Notes under the pieces: generated by a model | Databases searched by the model: none | What the model was told of the DNA's origin: nothing | What the model saw: only the letters and a program-made list of their open reading frames with translations | In this document: positions 49,077-57,014 of the stretch, one piece after another | Layout: every line of letters starts with the position of its first letter | Numbering within the stretch: the stretch's first letter is position 1 | Origin: DATBLE01 sp963808815 | GTDB lineage: Bacteria > Actinomycetota > Thermoleophilia > Gaiellales > Gaiellaceae | Assembly (NCBI GenBank): GCA_963808815.1 | Contig: CAWEGI010000014.1 | Coordinates: forward strand, 186,001 to 250,000 | Length of the DNA: 64,000 nt | Reading direction: 5' to 3' | Translations under genes and position numbers: made by a program

Positions 49077-49116
49077 GGGTCCGACCCGAGGGGTCCGACC
49101 TTCCGGGGACAGTCCC
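49077..49116. repeat. Tandem REP-like palindromes
   Basis: Three units fill the convergent gap: GGGTCCGACCC (49,077), GGGTCCGACC (49,091) and GGGACAGTCCC (49,106). The first two match the motif at 29,943. They may act as a terminator for both genes. Confidence 0.6.
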
Positions 49117-49118
49117 TC

Positions 49119-50075
49119 CTAGACGGTCAGCACGAGCTTGCCGAAGTGCTCTCCGGCCTGCATGCGTTCGTGGGCGGCCGCCGCTTCCTCCAGCGGGCGG
49201 ACACTGTCGATCACCGGGCACCACCTGCCCCCGTCCACCATCCGCAACAGGGCGGCGAAGTCGCGGGCGGAGCCCATCGTCGTCCCGCGGATCGACTGCC
49301 AGTTGAGGTAGAGCGCACGCACGTCGATCGCCACCTCCGCCCCGCCCGTGCCGCCGAAGACGACCAGCCGGCCGCCGCGCCGCAACGCCTTCACCGACTC
49401 GCGCCACGTCGAGCCGACCGAGTCGAGCACGACGTCAACCGGCCCAGCTGCCTCGGCCCAGCCGTCCTCGGTGTAGAGGACGCCGCCCTCGGCGCCGAGC
49501 TCCTTGGCGCGGTCGATCTTCTCCTGGCTCGACGATGTCACCAGCACTCGGCAACCGGCCTGGGCGGCCAGCGACACGGCCATCGTCGAGACCCCGCTGC
49601 CGGCACAGAGGACGAGCACGCTCTCGTCGTCGACCAGCCCGCCGACCTCGAAGAGGGCCCGGTACGCAGTCAGTGCCGCCAGCGGGAACGCCGCCGCCTC
49701 CTCCCACGAGAAACGCGCGGGCTTGGGGAAGACGTTCTCGGCCGGCACCTTCACGAGCTCGGCGTACGTGCCGTCGTCGGGCCCACCGAGGATTCGCCAG
49801 TCTGGCCCGGCCGCGTCCTCGCCCGGCCCCCAGCCGAGTCCGGGATAGATCACGACCTCCTCGCCCGTGTCGCGCCGCACGCCGGCGCCGTCCGAGCCCG
49901 GGATCAGCGGCAGGTGGAACTCGTACGCTGGCCCAGGCGGGTTGCGGACGAGCAGATCACGGCGGTTGACAGCCGCCGCGCGCAGCTCGACGAGGACGTC
50001 GCCCGGCCCCGCAACCGGGTCGGGCACCTCCTCGTAGCGAAGATCTCCCCCCTCCTGGACCCGGACCGCGCGCAC
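49119..50075 (-). CDS. MDR family quinone-oxidoreductase-like zinc-type dehydrogenase
   Basis: The 318-aa medium-chain reductase starts MRAVRVQEGGDLRYEEVPDP. GDVLVELRAAAVNRRDLLVR, LIPGSDGAGVRRDTGEEVVI and the NAD(P) fold SVLVLCAGSGVSTMAVSLAA are clear. Catalytic zinc residues (GHE motif) are not evident, so it likely belongs to the zinc-free quinone oxidoreductase branch. Its promoter faces the end of the CoA-ligase-like gene. Confidence 0.86.
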   Translation of the reverse strand: MRAVRVQEGGDLRYEEVPDPVAGPGDVLVELRAAAVNRRDLLVRNPPGPAYEFHLPLIPGSDGAGVRRDTGEEVVIYPGLGWGPGEDAAGPDWRILGGPDDGTYAELVKVPAENVFPKPARFSWEEAAAFPLAALTAYRALFEVGGLVDDESVLVLCAGSGVSTMAVSLAAQAGCRVLVTSSSQEKIDRAKELGAEGGVLYTEDGWAEAAGPVDVVLDSVGSTWRESVKALRRGGRLVVFGGTGGAEVAIDVRALYLNWQSIRGTTMGSARDFAALLRMVDGGRWCPVIDSVRPLEEAAAAHERMQAGEHFGKLVLTV

Positions 50076-50084
50076 GCGGAGATC

Positions 50085-51445
50085 CTACGCTGCGGCCTCC
50101 CGCACGGTCTTGACCACCTTCAGCTTGGAGCTCCCCGGCTCCAGCTCGATCGCGTGCGACCGGCTCGACCTCGATCGCCGGCAGAACCGCGTCCGCGGCT
50201 TCGAGCGCCGCCCGTATCCCCAGGTGGACGCGGTGGGCCGTCTCGGACGATGCTCCCGGCCGCAGGACGATGCGGACCGCCAGCCTCGTCGGCTCGTGCA
50301 CGAGCTGGTACTGGACCACGGCGGGCAGATCCAGGAACGGCGCTCGCAACCGGTACGGGAGGACGACCGTCTCGCCGCCGCCGATCCTCGGCAAGCGCAG
50401 CATGTCGTCGTTGCGCCCGTCGACCCGCTCGATCCGGAGATAGGGCCTGCCGCCGGGCTCCGGGCCGGTGGCGAGCGTGACGGTGTCGGACAGCTCGTAG
50501 CGGATCAGGGGCAGCGCGCGGCCGATCAGGCTCGTGATCAGGACCCGGTAACCCGGGACGCCCGCCGGCACCGGGCGGTCCTCCTCGTCCACCACCTCGA
50601 TCACGACGAGGTCGTCGCTGACCTCGAGGCCGGCGCGATCGGGCGACTCGGAAGCGATGATCAGCGCCTCCGTGGAGGCGTAGACCTGGACCGGCTCGAT
50701 CCCCCACGCCTCGTCCACGCGACGGACGAGGTCGTCCGTCAGCACCTCGCCCCCGAGCATGATCCCGCGCAGCTCGATCGAGAGCCTGCCTTCGAGCTGC
50801 TCCTCTGCGAGCAGGCCCGCGATGCTCGGCACGGTGACGATCGACTCTGGCCGATCGTCGTTCAGCGTCGCCACCAACTCCGGCAGCGGCGTTGTGACCG
50901 CGAGCGTCGGCCGGCCGTTCGCCGAAGCCGCCGAAGGCGGCGAACAGCTTCTGCGTGATGTGCAGCGGCGTCGGCGCGCCGATCCCGACGAACCGAGTGC
51001 CTTGACCCAGCCCGAAGCGGTGGCGCACCCGCCACGCCGCGGCCACCCACCGGCCGAATTCCGCCGCCGACTGCGGAAAGACTCCCCGCCGGCCGGTCGT
51101 GCCCGAGGTGGAGAAGACGTGGAACGCGCCCTCGAACCGGGAACCCGGGTCCGGGCCGGTCGCGTGCGCTTCGAGCGCCGCCAGCCGCAGGCGCGGGTCG
51201 GCCACGACGCGGTCGAACTGCTCCATCAGCGTCTGCTTCGAGAGCGTCGGTAGGTCCTCCAGGCGCACGTCTTCGGCCAGGGCGTCGCCGCCCAGCGCTT
51301 CGCGGTAGTACGGCGACGCCGAGACAGCGTGCTCGATCACCTCACGCAGGCGGTCACCCTGGTACTCGAGCAGCTGTTCGCGCGACCAGCGGTCGTGCGA
51401 GAGCAGCTCGTCGGTCGCGGTCGATGTGGATGCGGTAACCGTCAC
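50085..51445 (-). CDS. Phenylacetate-CoA-ligase-like (PaaK family) AMP-binding enzyme, two frameshifts
   Basis: Acyl-adenylating enzyme. GTG 51,445 overlaps the TetR stop (GTGA). LLEYQGDRLREVIEHAVSAS, HVFSTSGTTGRRGVFPQSAA (P-loop STSGTTGR), GIMLGGEVLTDDLVRRVDEA, VYASTEALIIASESP and LIRYELSDTVTLATG match PaaK-type ligases. Frameshifts near 50,925 and 50,160; the end reads IELEPGSSKLKVVKTVREAA. The substrate is unknown; the TetR partner suggests an inducible acid or lipid substrate. Confidence 0.8.
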
Positions 51446-52080
51446 GGCTGCTCCTTCGTTCGCCTCTTCTCTTTCGTCAGTCCTCGGATGAAGGCGACGT
51501 GCATTTCCTCGAAGGCCTCGACGGAGAGCCCCGGGTCGAGCAATTGCTCGACGGCGAGCCCGCGGTTGAGCGCGCCCGATCCGCGGACGAGCTCGGAGAT
51601 CGGGATCGTGTACTCGACCCCGTGCCGCTCGGCCAGCCGCTCGACGATCCGGGCGATCCGGTCGAGTCCGCACTCACGGACCTCCCGGACTGCCTGCCGG
51701 AGCTTTTCGTTCCGGGAGGCGTGGGCCATGAACTCGATCACGAGCCGAGACCATTCCGGCTCGCGCTCGTTCGCGTCGTGCCAGAACCGGGCCACCGCGC
51801 CGTAGGCGTCCTCGATGGTCTCGGCCGAGGAGACCAGCGACTCGTACGCCTCGGCACGGTCGCGGAAGTGCTCCTCGAGCACTGCGACGAGCACGTCGTC
51901 CTTGCTCGCGAAGTTCGAGTAGAAGGCGCCCTTCGTGTACCCGGCCTCTTCGGCGATCGCGTCGAGCGACGCCGCGTGGAACCCCTCACGGAGGAAGGCA
52001 CGACGGGCGGCGGCGAGCAACTCGGCGCGGGTGCGTTCGCGCCGCTCCTGCCTCGACTCCCGCTTCGCGGTCACTGACAT
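51442..52080 (-). CDS. TetR-family regulator
   Basis: The 212-aa regulator starts at ATG 52,080 (MSVTAKRESRQERRERTRAE). The HTH reads AFLREGFHAASLDAIAEEAG, YTKGAFYSNFASKDDVLVAV. The C-terminal ligand domain is variable. A tandem palindromic operator covers its start codon, so it is probably autorepressing. It is co-transcribed with the CoA-ligase-like gene. A longer upstream start (52,119) would lie inside the operator and is rejected. Confidence 0.92.
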   Translation of the reverse strand: MSVTAKRESRQERRERTRAELLAAARRAFLREGFHAASLDAIAEEAGYTKGAFYSNFASKDDVLVAVLEEHFRDRAEAYESLVSSAETIEDAYGAVARFWHDANEREPEWSRLVIEFMAHASRNEKLRQAVREVRECGLDRIARIVERLAERHGVEYTIPISELVRGSGALNRGLAVEQLLDPGLSVEAFEEMHVAFIRGLTKEKRRTKEQP

Positions 52081-52108
52081 ACCGACGGTATTCATATACC
52101 GACGGTAT
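52079..52108. promoter_or_regulatory. Tandem TetR operator
   Basis: Two identical 13-bp palindromes ATACCGACGGTAT (52,079-52,091 and 52,096-52,108) are separated by 4 bp, a 17-bp centre spacing. The left one touches the TetR ATG; the cupin gene ends 19 nt on the other side. Confidence 0.85.
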
Positions 52109-52126
52109 GTGAATGTCAAGCGACGG

Positions 52127-52522
52127 TCAGCGCAGCGAGGTCCAGGGCTCCTCGACGGAGACGTCGACGGCGACGTAGCCGCCGTCCCCGACCGCCGGCG
52201 CCAGCACGACGTTCAACAGGGCGGGCTCGTCGAAGTCGTTGTACGAGCCGTGCACGACGTCCTTGTCGATGTAGACCGAGTCACCGGGGCCGAGCACCGT
52301 GCTTTCGCTCTCGAGGTACTGCGTGACCCGTCCGGACGCGACCGTGATCATCTCGTCCTGGTCGGGATGCCTGTGGAACCCGTGGAAGAAGCCGGGGTCG
52401 AGCCGGACGTCCATGACCACGAAGGTCTCGCAGCCGGTGCCGGGCGGCGCGCACCGCATGCCCGCGCTGCCCCATTCGAAATCCTCCGTCGGCACCTCGC
52501 TTCCCATCACGAACCTGCTCAT
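52127..52522 (-). CDS. Cupin-domain protein
   Basis: The 131-aa single-cupin protein has FFHGFHRHPDQDEMITVASG (metal-binding H/H/E) and LGPGDSVYIDKDVVHGSYND. ATG 52,522 follows a GGAGAAGG-like site. It ends just before the TetR operator. It likely shares a transcript with the genes upstream of it on the same strand. Confidence 0.83.
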   Translation of the reverse strand: MSRFVMGSEVPTEDFEWGSAGMRCAPPGTGCETFVVMDVRLDPGFFHGFHRHPDQDEMITVASGRVTQYLESESTVLGPGDSVYIDKDVVHGSYNDFDEPALLNVVLAPAVGDGGYVAVDVSVEEPWTSLR

Positions 52523-52570
52523 GCCTTCTCCTTTCGCGCAGCGACGCCGGGCACAGCCCGGCGTCGCGCG

Positions 52571-53405
52571 TCAATCGAGCCTACCTGTTCCGATCGATTT
52601 GAACCGCCTCATGTTCTCCGTCATCGCCGTCTCGGTCGGCAGCCGCTCCATGCTGGACGCACCGAAGAAGCCGGCCACGCCGGTCGTCCGCTCGAGCACG
52701 TAGGCCGCATCGTCGGGCTCGGCGATCGGCCCGCCGTGGCAGAGGACGATCACGTCGTCGCGCACCGCGACCGCGGCGTCGCGCATCGCCTGGATCAGCT
52801 CCACCGATTCGTCGAGTGTCTTTGCCGTGCGTCGCGCCGATCGCCCCGCCGGTGGTCAGGCCCATGTGCGGGACGAGCACATCCGCGCCCGCCTCTGTCA
52901 TCGCGACCGCCTCCTCGGGAGTGAACACGTATGGAGCCGTGAGCAGATCCGCCTCGTGCGCGGCCCGGATCATCTCCACCTCGACGCCGTAGCCCATGCC
53001 GGTCTCCTCGAGGCCGATCCGGTGGTTGCCGTCGATCAGGCCGACCGTGGGGAAGTTCTGGACGCCCGAGAAGCCGATCCGTTTCAGCTCCTCGAGGAAC
53101 ACGGGCATGAGCCGGAACGGGTCGGTGCCGCACACCCCGGCCAGCACCGGGGTCTCCTTCACGACCGGCAGCACCTCGGCGGCCATCTCGACCACGATCG
53201 CGTTCGCGTCGCCGTAGGGCATCAGCCCGGCGAGCGAGCCGCGGCCGGCCATCCGGTAGCGGCCGGAGTTGTAGATGATGATCAGGTCGCAGCCGCCGGC
53301 TTCGGCGCACTTGGCCGAGAGCCCCGTACCGGCGCCCGCGCCGATGATCGGCCGGCCGGCGTCGATCTGCGCGCGCAGGCGCGCGAGCGCTTCAACCCTG
53401 GTCAC
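52571..53405 (-). CDS. PEP-hydrolase-like TIM-barrel protein, one frameshift
   Basis: RVEALARLRAQIDAGRPIIG, GAGTGLSAKCAEAGGCDLII, YNSGRYRMAGRGSLAGLMPY, GFSGVQNFPTVGLIDGNHRI and HMGLTTGGAIGATHGKDT resemble the phosphoenolpyruvate-hydrolase-like family (TIM barrel). A frameshift near 52,825 precedes LIQAMRDAAVAVRDDVIVLC and GFFGASSMERLPTETAM. GTG 53,405 overlaps the Tm-1-like stop by 14 nt; the two families are commonly adjacent. Confidence 0.82.
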
Positions 53406-54603
53406 TGATCAGCTCGTGGAGCCGGTTCGCCATCGCGTCGGCGAAGGCGGGGTCGTTGACGTCCAGGTCGAGCTCGTGCAGCTCGACGCTCTCGGCCAGC
53501 CCTTCTCGCAGCGCCGAGAAGAGCGCTTCGTCCGCCGCCGGGTCGTGGAACGGCCCTCCCTCCGTGGCGATCATCGAGACGCCCTTCAGCGGCACGAACA
53601 GCACGGTTGGCCCGGTCGCCGCGGACAGCTTCCGCGCGATCCGGCGGCCGAGCTCCGCGCACTCCGCGGGCGTCGTTCGCATCAGGGTCACGGTCGGGTT
53701 GTGGACGTAGATGTTGCGGTCCTGGAACTGCGGCGGAACCGTCTCACGGGGGCCGAAGTTGACCATGTCGAGCGCGCCGAGGGAGACGACTTGAGGCAGC
53801 CCGAGCTCGCCGGCCGCCTCCAGCCGGTCGGGGCCGGCGGAGAGCACACCGCCGACCAGCTCGTCCGCCAGCTCGGTCGTCGTCAGGTCGAGGACGCCGG
53901 CGAGGAAGCCGCCGCGCGCGAGGGCCTCCATCGACTGCCCGCCCGTGCCGGTGGCGTGGAAGACGAGCACCTCGTAGCCGAGCTCCTCCAGCCGCTCGCG
54001 CGCCCGGGTCACCGCGGGAGTGGTCACTCCGAACATCGTTGCGCCGATCAAAGGCCGTCCCTCGCCGCTCTCCGGGACGGTCATCTTCGCCATCCCGGCG
54101 ATCGCGCCGGCCGCATTGGAGAGGATCCGTTCCGAGATCCGGTTCAGGCCGGAGATGTCCACAACCGAGTAGGTCATCGAGACGTCTTTCGCCCCCATGT
54201 ACGGCCGCGTGTCGCCGGAGGCGACGGTGGAGACGATCAGCTTGGGGACGCCGACCGGCAGTGCCCGGGCAGCCGCCGCACCGATCGAGGAGTTGCCGGA
54301 ACCGCCGACGGAGAGGAAGCCGTCCAGCTGGCCCTCCGCGTGCAGGCGTCGCACGACCTCGGCCGCGCCGAGGCACATCGCTTCGACCGCAGCGCCGCGG
54401 TCGCCGGCGTCACGGAGCGCCGTGAGGTCGGCCCCGGCAGCCGCAGCCACCTCGTCGTGCGCGATGTCGGCGTCGATCTGCGGCTCGAAGATGCCGGCGT
54501 CGACCACCAGCACGTCCACACCCTGCTCGCGCAGCCGGTCGCGGAGGTATCCGTACTCCGCGCCCTTCGTGTCCAGCGTGCCGAGGAGGACGACCGTCGC
54601 CAT
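53392..54603 (-). CDS. Tm-1-like ATP-binding protein (UPF0261)
   Basis: The 403-aa protein shows MATVVLLGTLDTKGAEYGYL, FLSVGGSGNSSIGAAAARAL, LIVSTVASGDTRPYMGAKDV, GATMFGVTTPAVTRARERLE and FHATGTGGQSMEALARGGFL, matching the family of plant resistance protein Tm-1's N-terminal domain. Bacterial roles are unclear. It forms a two-gene unit with the TIM-barrel gene. Confidence 0.9.
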   Translation of the reverse strand: MATVVLLGTLDTKGAEYGYLRDRLREQGVDVLVVDAGIFEPQIDADIAHDEVAAAAGADLTALRDAGDRGAAVEAMCLGAAEVVRRLHAEGQLDGFLSVGGSGNSSIGAAAARALPVGVPKLIVSTVASGDTRPYMGAKDVSMTYSVVDISGLNRISERILSNAAGAIAGMAKMTVPESGEGRPLIGATMFGVTTPAVTRARERLEELGYEVLVFHATGTGGQSMEALARGGFLAGVLDLTTTELADELVGGVLSAGPDRLEAAGELGLPQVVSLGALDMVNFGPRETVPPQFQDRNIYVHNPTVTLMRTTPAECAELGRRIARKLSAATGPTVLFVPLKGVSMIATEGGPFHDPAADEALFSALREGLAESVELHELDLDVNDPAFADAMANRLHELISDQG

Positions 54604-54615
54604 GCCGAGGCGATC

Positions 54616-55509
54616 CTACTGGGGCTGTACAGGCCGCCAAGCCGGAGCGGAGTCGTTGTCCTCCCCCGAGGTCAACTGCGTCTCTTTGCCGTTCGCGATC
54701 GTGACGAGCGCGCCGTCCCTGGAGAACGTGATGCCGCTCCCGTCCGGCGTCCAGTCGGGCTGGATCGCGTCGATCGCGGAGGTGGTCACCCGCTTCGGCG
54801 TTCCGCCCGCGAGCGGCACGGTGTAGATCTCGTTCTTTCCGCTCCCGGCGGTGCTCTGAAAGGCAAGGGTCTTGCCGTCCGGCGACCACGCGGGGGCGGT
54901 GCTGACGTCGCGGAGGTCGGTGACGCGGCGGACGCCGGTGCCGTCGTCGTTCATCACGTAGATCTCCTTGATCGAGTACCCCGGCCGCCGGTAGTCGTAG
55001 GCAATCAGTCGCCCGTCGGGGCTGTAGGCCGGGTCGGCCGCGGCGCCGAAGCCCGAGCCGACACGCCTGGCGGCGCCGCCGCTCTCGCGCACCCGGTAGA
55101 TCGCACCTTCGCGGGCGAAGACGATCCAGCGGCCGTCGGGCGACCAGGTCGGGTGCTCGTCGCTGTGCTGAGTCTTCGTCACCCGCCGGGTGCCGGTTCC
55201 GTCGGCGTTCATGACGAAGACGTGCGTCCGGCTGTCGCGGTTCGACGTGAACGCGATCTCGCTGCCGTCGGGCGACCAGGCCGGGTCGTTCTGCCAGAAC
55301 AGGCCCTCGGGCGTCGAGGGATCGGCCTGATGGTCGGTCAGGCGGTAGGTGTGCTTGGCGTCGGCGTCGGCGCCGTAGATCGCATAGTCGCCCTCCTTGA
55401 CGCTGACGAAGACGAGCGCGGGCGGGCCTTTCGGCCCGGCCGAGCCGCCGCAGCCCGCCGCGAGCAGGGCCGCCAGCGCGACGACGAGGACCCCGATCCT
55501 TGCCGTCAA
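54616..55509 (-). CDS. TolB-like beta-propeller lipoprotein
   Basis: The TTG at 55,509 overlaps the livF stop (TTGA). The leader LTARIGVLVVALAALLAAGC ends in lipobox LAAGC, so it is probably a lipoprotein (297 aa). PD40 repeats PAWSPDGSEIAFTSNRDSRT, PTWSPDGRWIVFAREGAIYR, PAYSPDGRLIAYDYRRPG and PDWTPDGSGITFSRDGALVT follow. It is the last gene of the liv operon; a role in binding or sensing is inference. Confidence 0.85.
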   Translation of the reverse strand: MTARIGVLVVALAALLAAGCGGSAGPKGPPALVFVSVKEGDYAIYGADADAKHTYRLTDHQADPSTPEGLFWQNDPAWSPDGSEIAFTSNRDSRTHVFVMNADGTGTRRVTKTQHSDEHPTWSPDGRWIVFAREGAIYRVRESGGAARRVGSGFGAAADPAYSPDGRLIAYDYRRPGYSIKEIYVMNDDGTGVRRVTDLRDVSTAPAWSPDGKTLAFQSTAGSGKNEIYTVPLAGGTPKRVTTSAIDAIQPDWTPDGSGITFSRDGALVTIANGKETQLTSGEDNDSAPAWRPVQPQ

Positions 55510-56237
55510 CGGGCGACCGGCTCGACACCGAGATAGCGACGTTGGAGCTCGGGATCGCCGGCGATCTGGGTCGCCGTCGTCTCGGCCGCGATCTCGCCGC
55601 CGACCATCACGAGCTGGCGCTCGGCCAGCGAGGTGGCGACGCCGAGGTTCTGTTCGATCAGGAGGATCCGGAGGCCCTCCTGCTCCAGCCTGCGAAACGT
55701 CTCGACCAGCATCTCGATGACCGTGGGGGCGAGCCCTTCGGAGGGCTCGTCCATGATCAGCAGCTTCGGGTTGAGCATCAACGCCCGGCCGATCGCGAGC
55801 ATCTGCTGCTCGCCGCCGGAGAGCTGTGCGCCGCCGTTTCGCTTCCGCTCGGCGAGACGCGGGAAGAGCTCGTAGACACGCTGGATGTTCCACCGGCTGC
55901 CGCCGGTCCGGCCCGCGACCATCCGCAGGTGCTCGTCGACCGAAAGCGACGGGAAGAGCCGGCGGCCCTGCGGGACGTAGCCGATCCCCATCCCGGCGAT
56001 CTTGTGGGAGCTCTTGCCGACGAGCTCCTTGCCCTCGAACCGCACGGAACCGGAGACCTGTGGCGGACGGATGCCCATGATCGCCGCGCAGAGGGTCGTC
56101 TTCCCCATGCCGTTGCGCCCGATGACCGCGACCGCCTGCTCGCCGAGCTGGAACGAGACGTCCTGGAGCACGTGGGCGCTCCCGTAGTGGGCGTTCAGCC
56201 CTTCGACCGCGAGCAGCGGGGTGCCGTTCTCGCTCAG
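55506..56237 (-). CDS. livF: Branched-chain amino-acid-type ABC ATPase LivF
   Basis: The 243-aa ATPase has Walker A GRNGMGKTTL, signature LSGGEQQMLAIGRAL, Walker B LLIMDEPSEGLAP and ILLIEQNLGVATSLA. No ATG/GTG/TTG lies at the domain start; CTG 56,237 forms a 4-nt CTGA overlap with livG, matching the overlap style of this genome, so a CTG start is plausible. It partners LivG. Confidence 0.9.
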   Translation of the reverse strand: MSENGTPLLAVEGLNAHYGSAHVLQDVSFQLGEQAVAVIGRNGMGKTTLCAAIMGIRPPQVSGSVRFEGKELVGKSSHKIAGMGIGYVPQGRRLFPSLSVDEHLRMVAGRTGGSRWNIQRVYELFPRLAERKRNGGAQLSGGEQQMLAIGRALMLNPKLLIMDEPSEGLAPTVIEMLVETFRRLEQEGLRILLIEQNLGVATSLAERQLVMVGGEIAAETTATQIAGDPELQRRYLGVEPVAR

Positions 56238-57010
56238 TGCTTGCCCCCGCGGCCGAGGTAGAGGTCGTGGACGAGCTCGTTGGCGCGGATCTCGTCGGGC
56301 GTCCCTTCGACGATCACGCGGCCGTCGTGCATCATCGTCACCTGTTCGGCCACGCGCAGCGCGACGTCCATGTCGTGCTCGATCACGATCAGGGTCAGCT
56401 CGTGGCCGAGGGCCAGCAGGAGGTCGGTGATGAGCTCCCGCTCGCCACGCGAGAGCCCCGAGCACGGCTCGTCGAGCATCATCAGCTGCGGCTCGGCGGC
56501 GAGCGCGACCCCGAGTGCGACCTGGCGCTGCTCGCCGTGCGAGAGCGAGCCGACGATCTCCGAAAGCTTGTGGTCGATCGCGACGCGGCGGGCCGCCTCA
56601 CGGGCGCGCTCGCGAATCTCGGCGTCGCGTTTGAGCACGACCGGTCGAATGTGTCCGCCACGGACGCCGATGATCGAGAGATAGATGCTGTCCTCGACGG
56701 AGAGTCCGGCGAAGAGACGCGACTGCTGATAGGTGCGCGCGAGTCCCATCTTCGCCCGCGTGCGCGCTGGAGCCTGCGTGACGTCGCGGCCGAACAGCTC
56801 GACCGTCCCGGAGGTGGCGGGAAAGTCGCCGCAGATGACGTTGAAGAGAGTCGTCTTGCCCGCCCCGTTCGGGCCGAGGATCGCGCGCCGCTCGCCGGCC
56901 GGCACCTCGACGTCGACCTCCGAGACGGCGTGGAGGCCGCCGAAACGCCTGCCGACCCCCCGCAAGCGGAGGGCCGGCACGGCGTGTTCGGCGAGTGGTG
57001 CTTCGGTCAA
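56234..57010 (-). CDS. livG: Branched-chain amino-acid-type ABC ATPase LivG
   Basis: The 258-aa ATPase has GPNGAGKTTLFNVICGD (Walker A), LARTYQQSRLFAGLSVED, LSHGEQRQVALGVALAAEP (signature, here LSHGEQ), MMLDEPCSGLS (Walker B) and VIEHDMDVALRVAEQVTMMH. TTG 57,010 lies after a short AGGAG; the gene is 4 nt from the livK stop. It lacks unusual insertions. Confidence 0.92.
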   Translation of the reverse strand: MTEAPLAEHAVPALRLRGVGRRFGGLHAVSEVDVEVPAGERRAILGPNGAGKTTLFNVICGDFPATSGTVELFGRDVTQAPARTRAKMGLARTYQQSRLFAGLSVEDSIYLSIIGVRGGHIRPVVLKRDAEIRERAREAARRVAIDHKLSEIVGSLSHGEQRQVALGVALAAEPQLMMLDEPCSGLSRGERELITDLLLALGHELTLIVIEHDMDVALRVAEQVTMMHDGRVIVEGTPDEIRANELVHDLYLGRGGKH

Positions 57011-57014
57011 GCTC

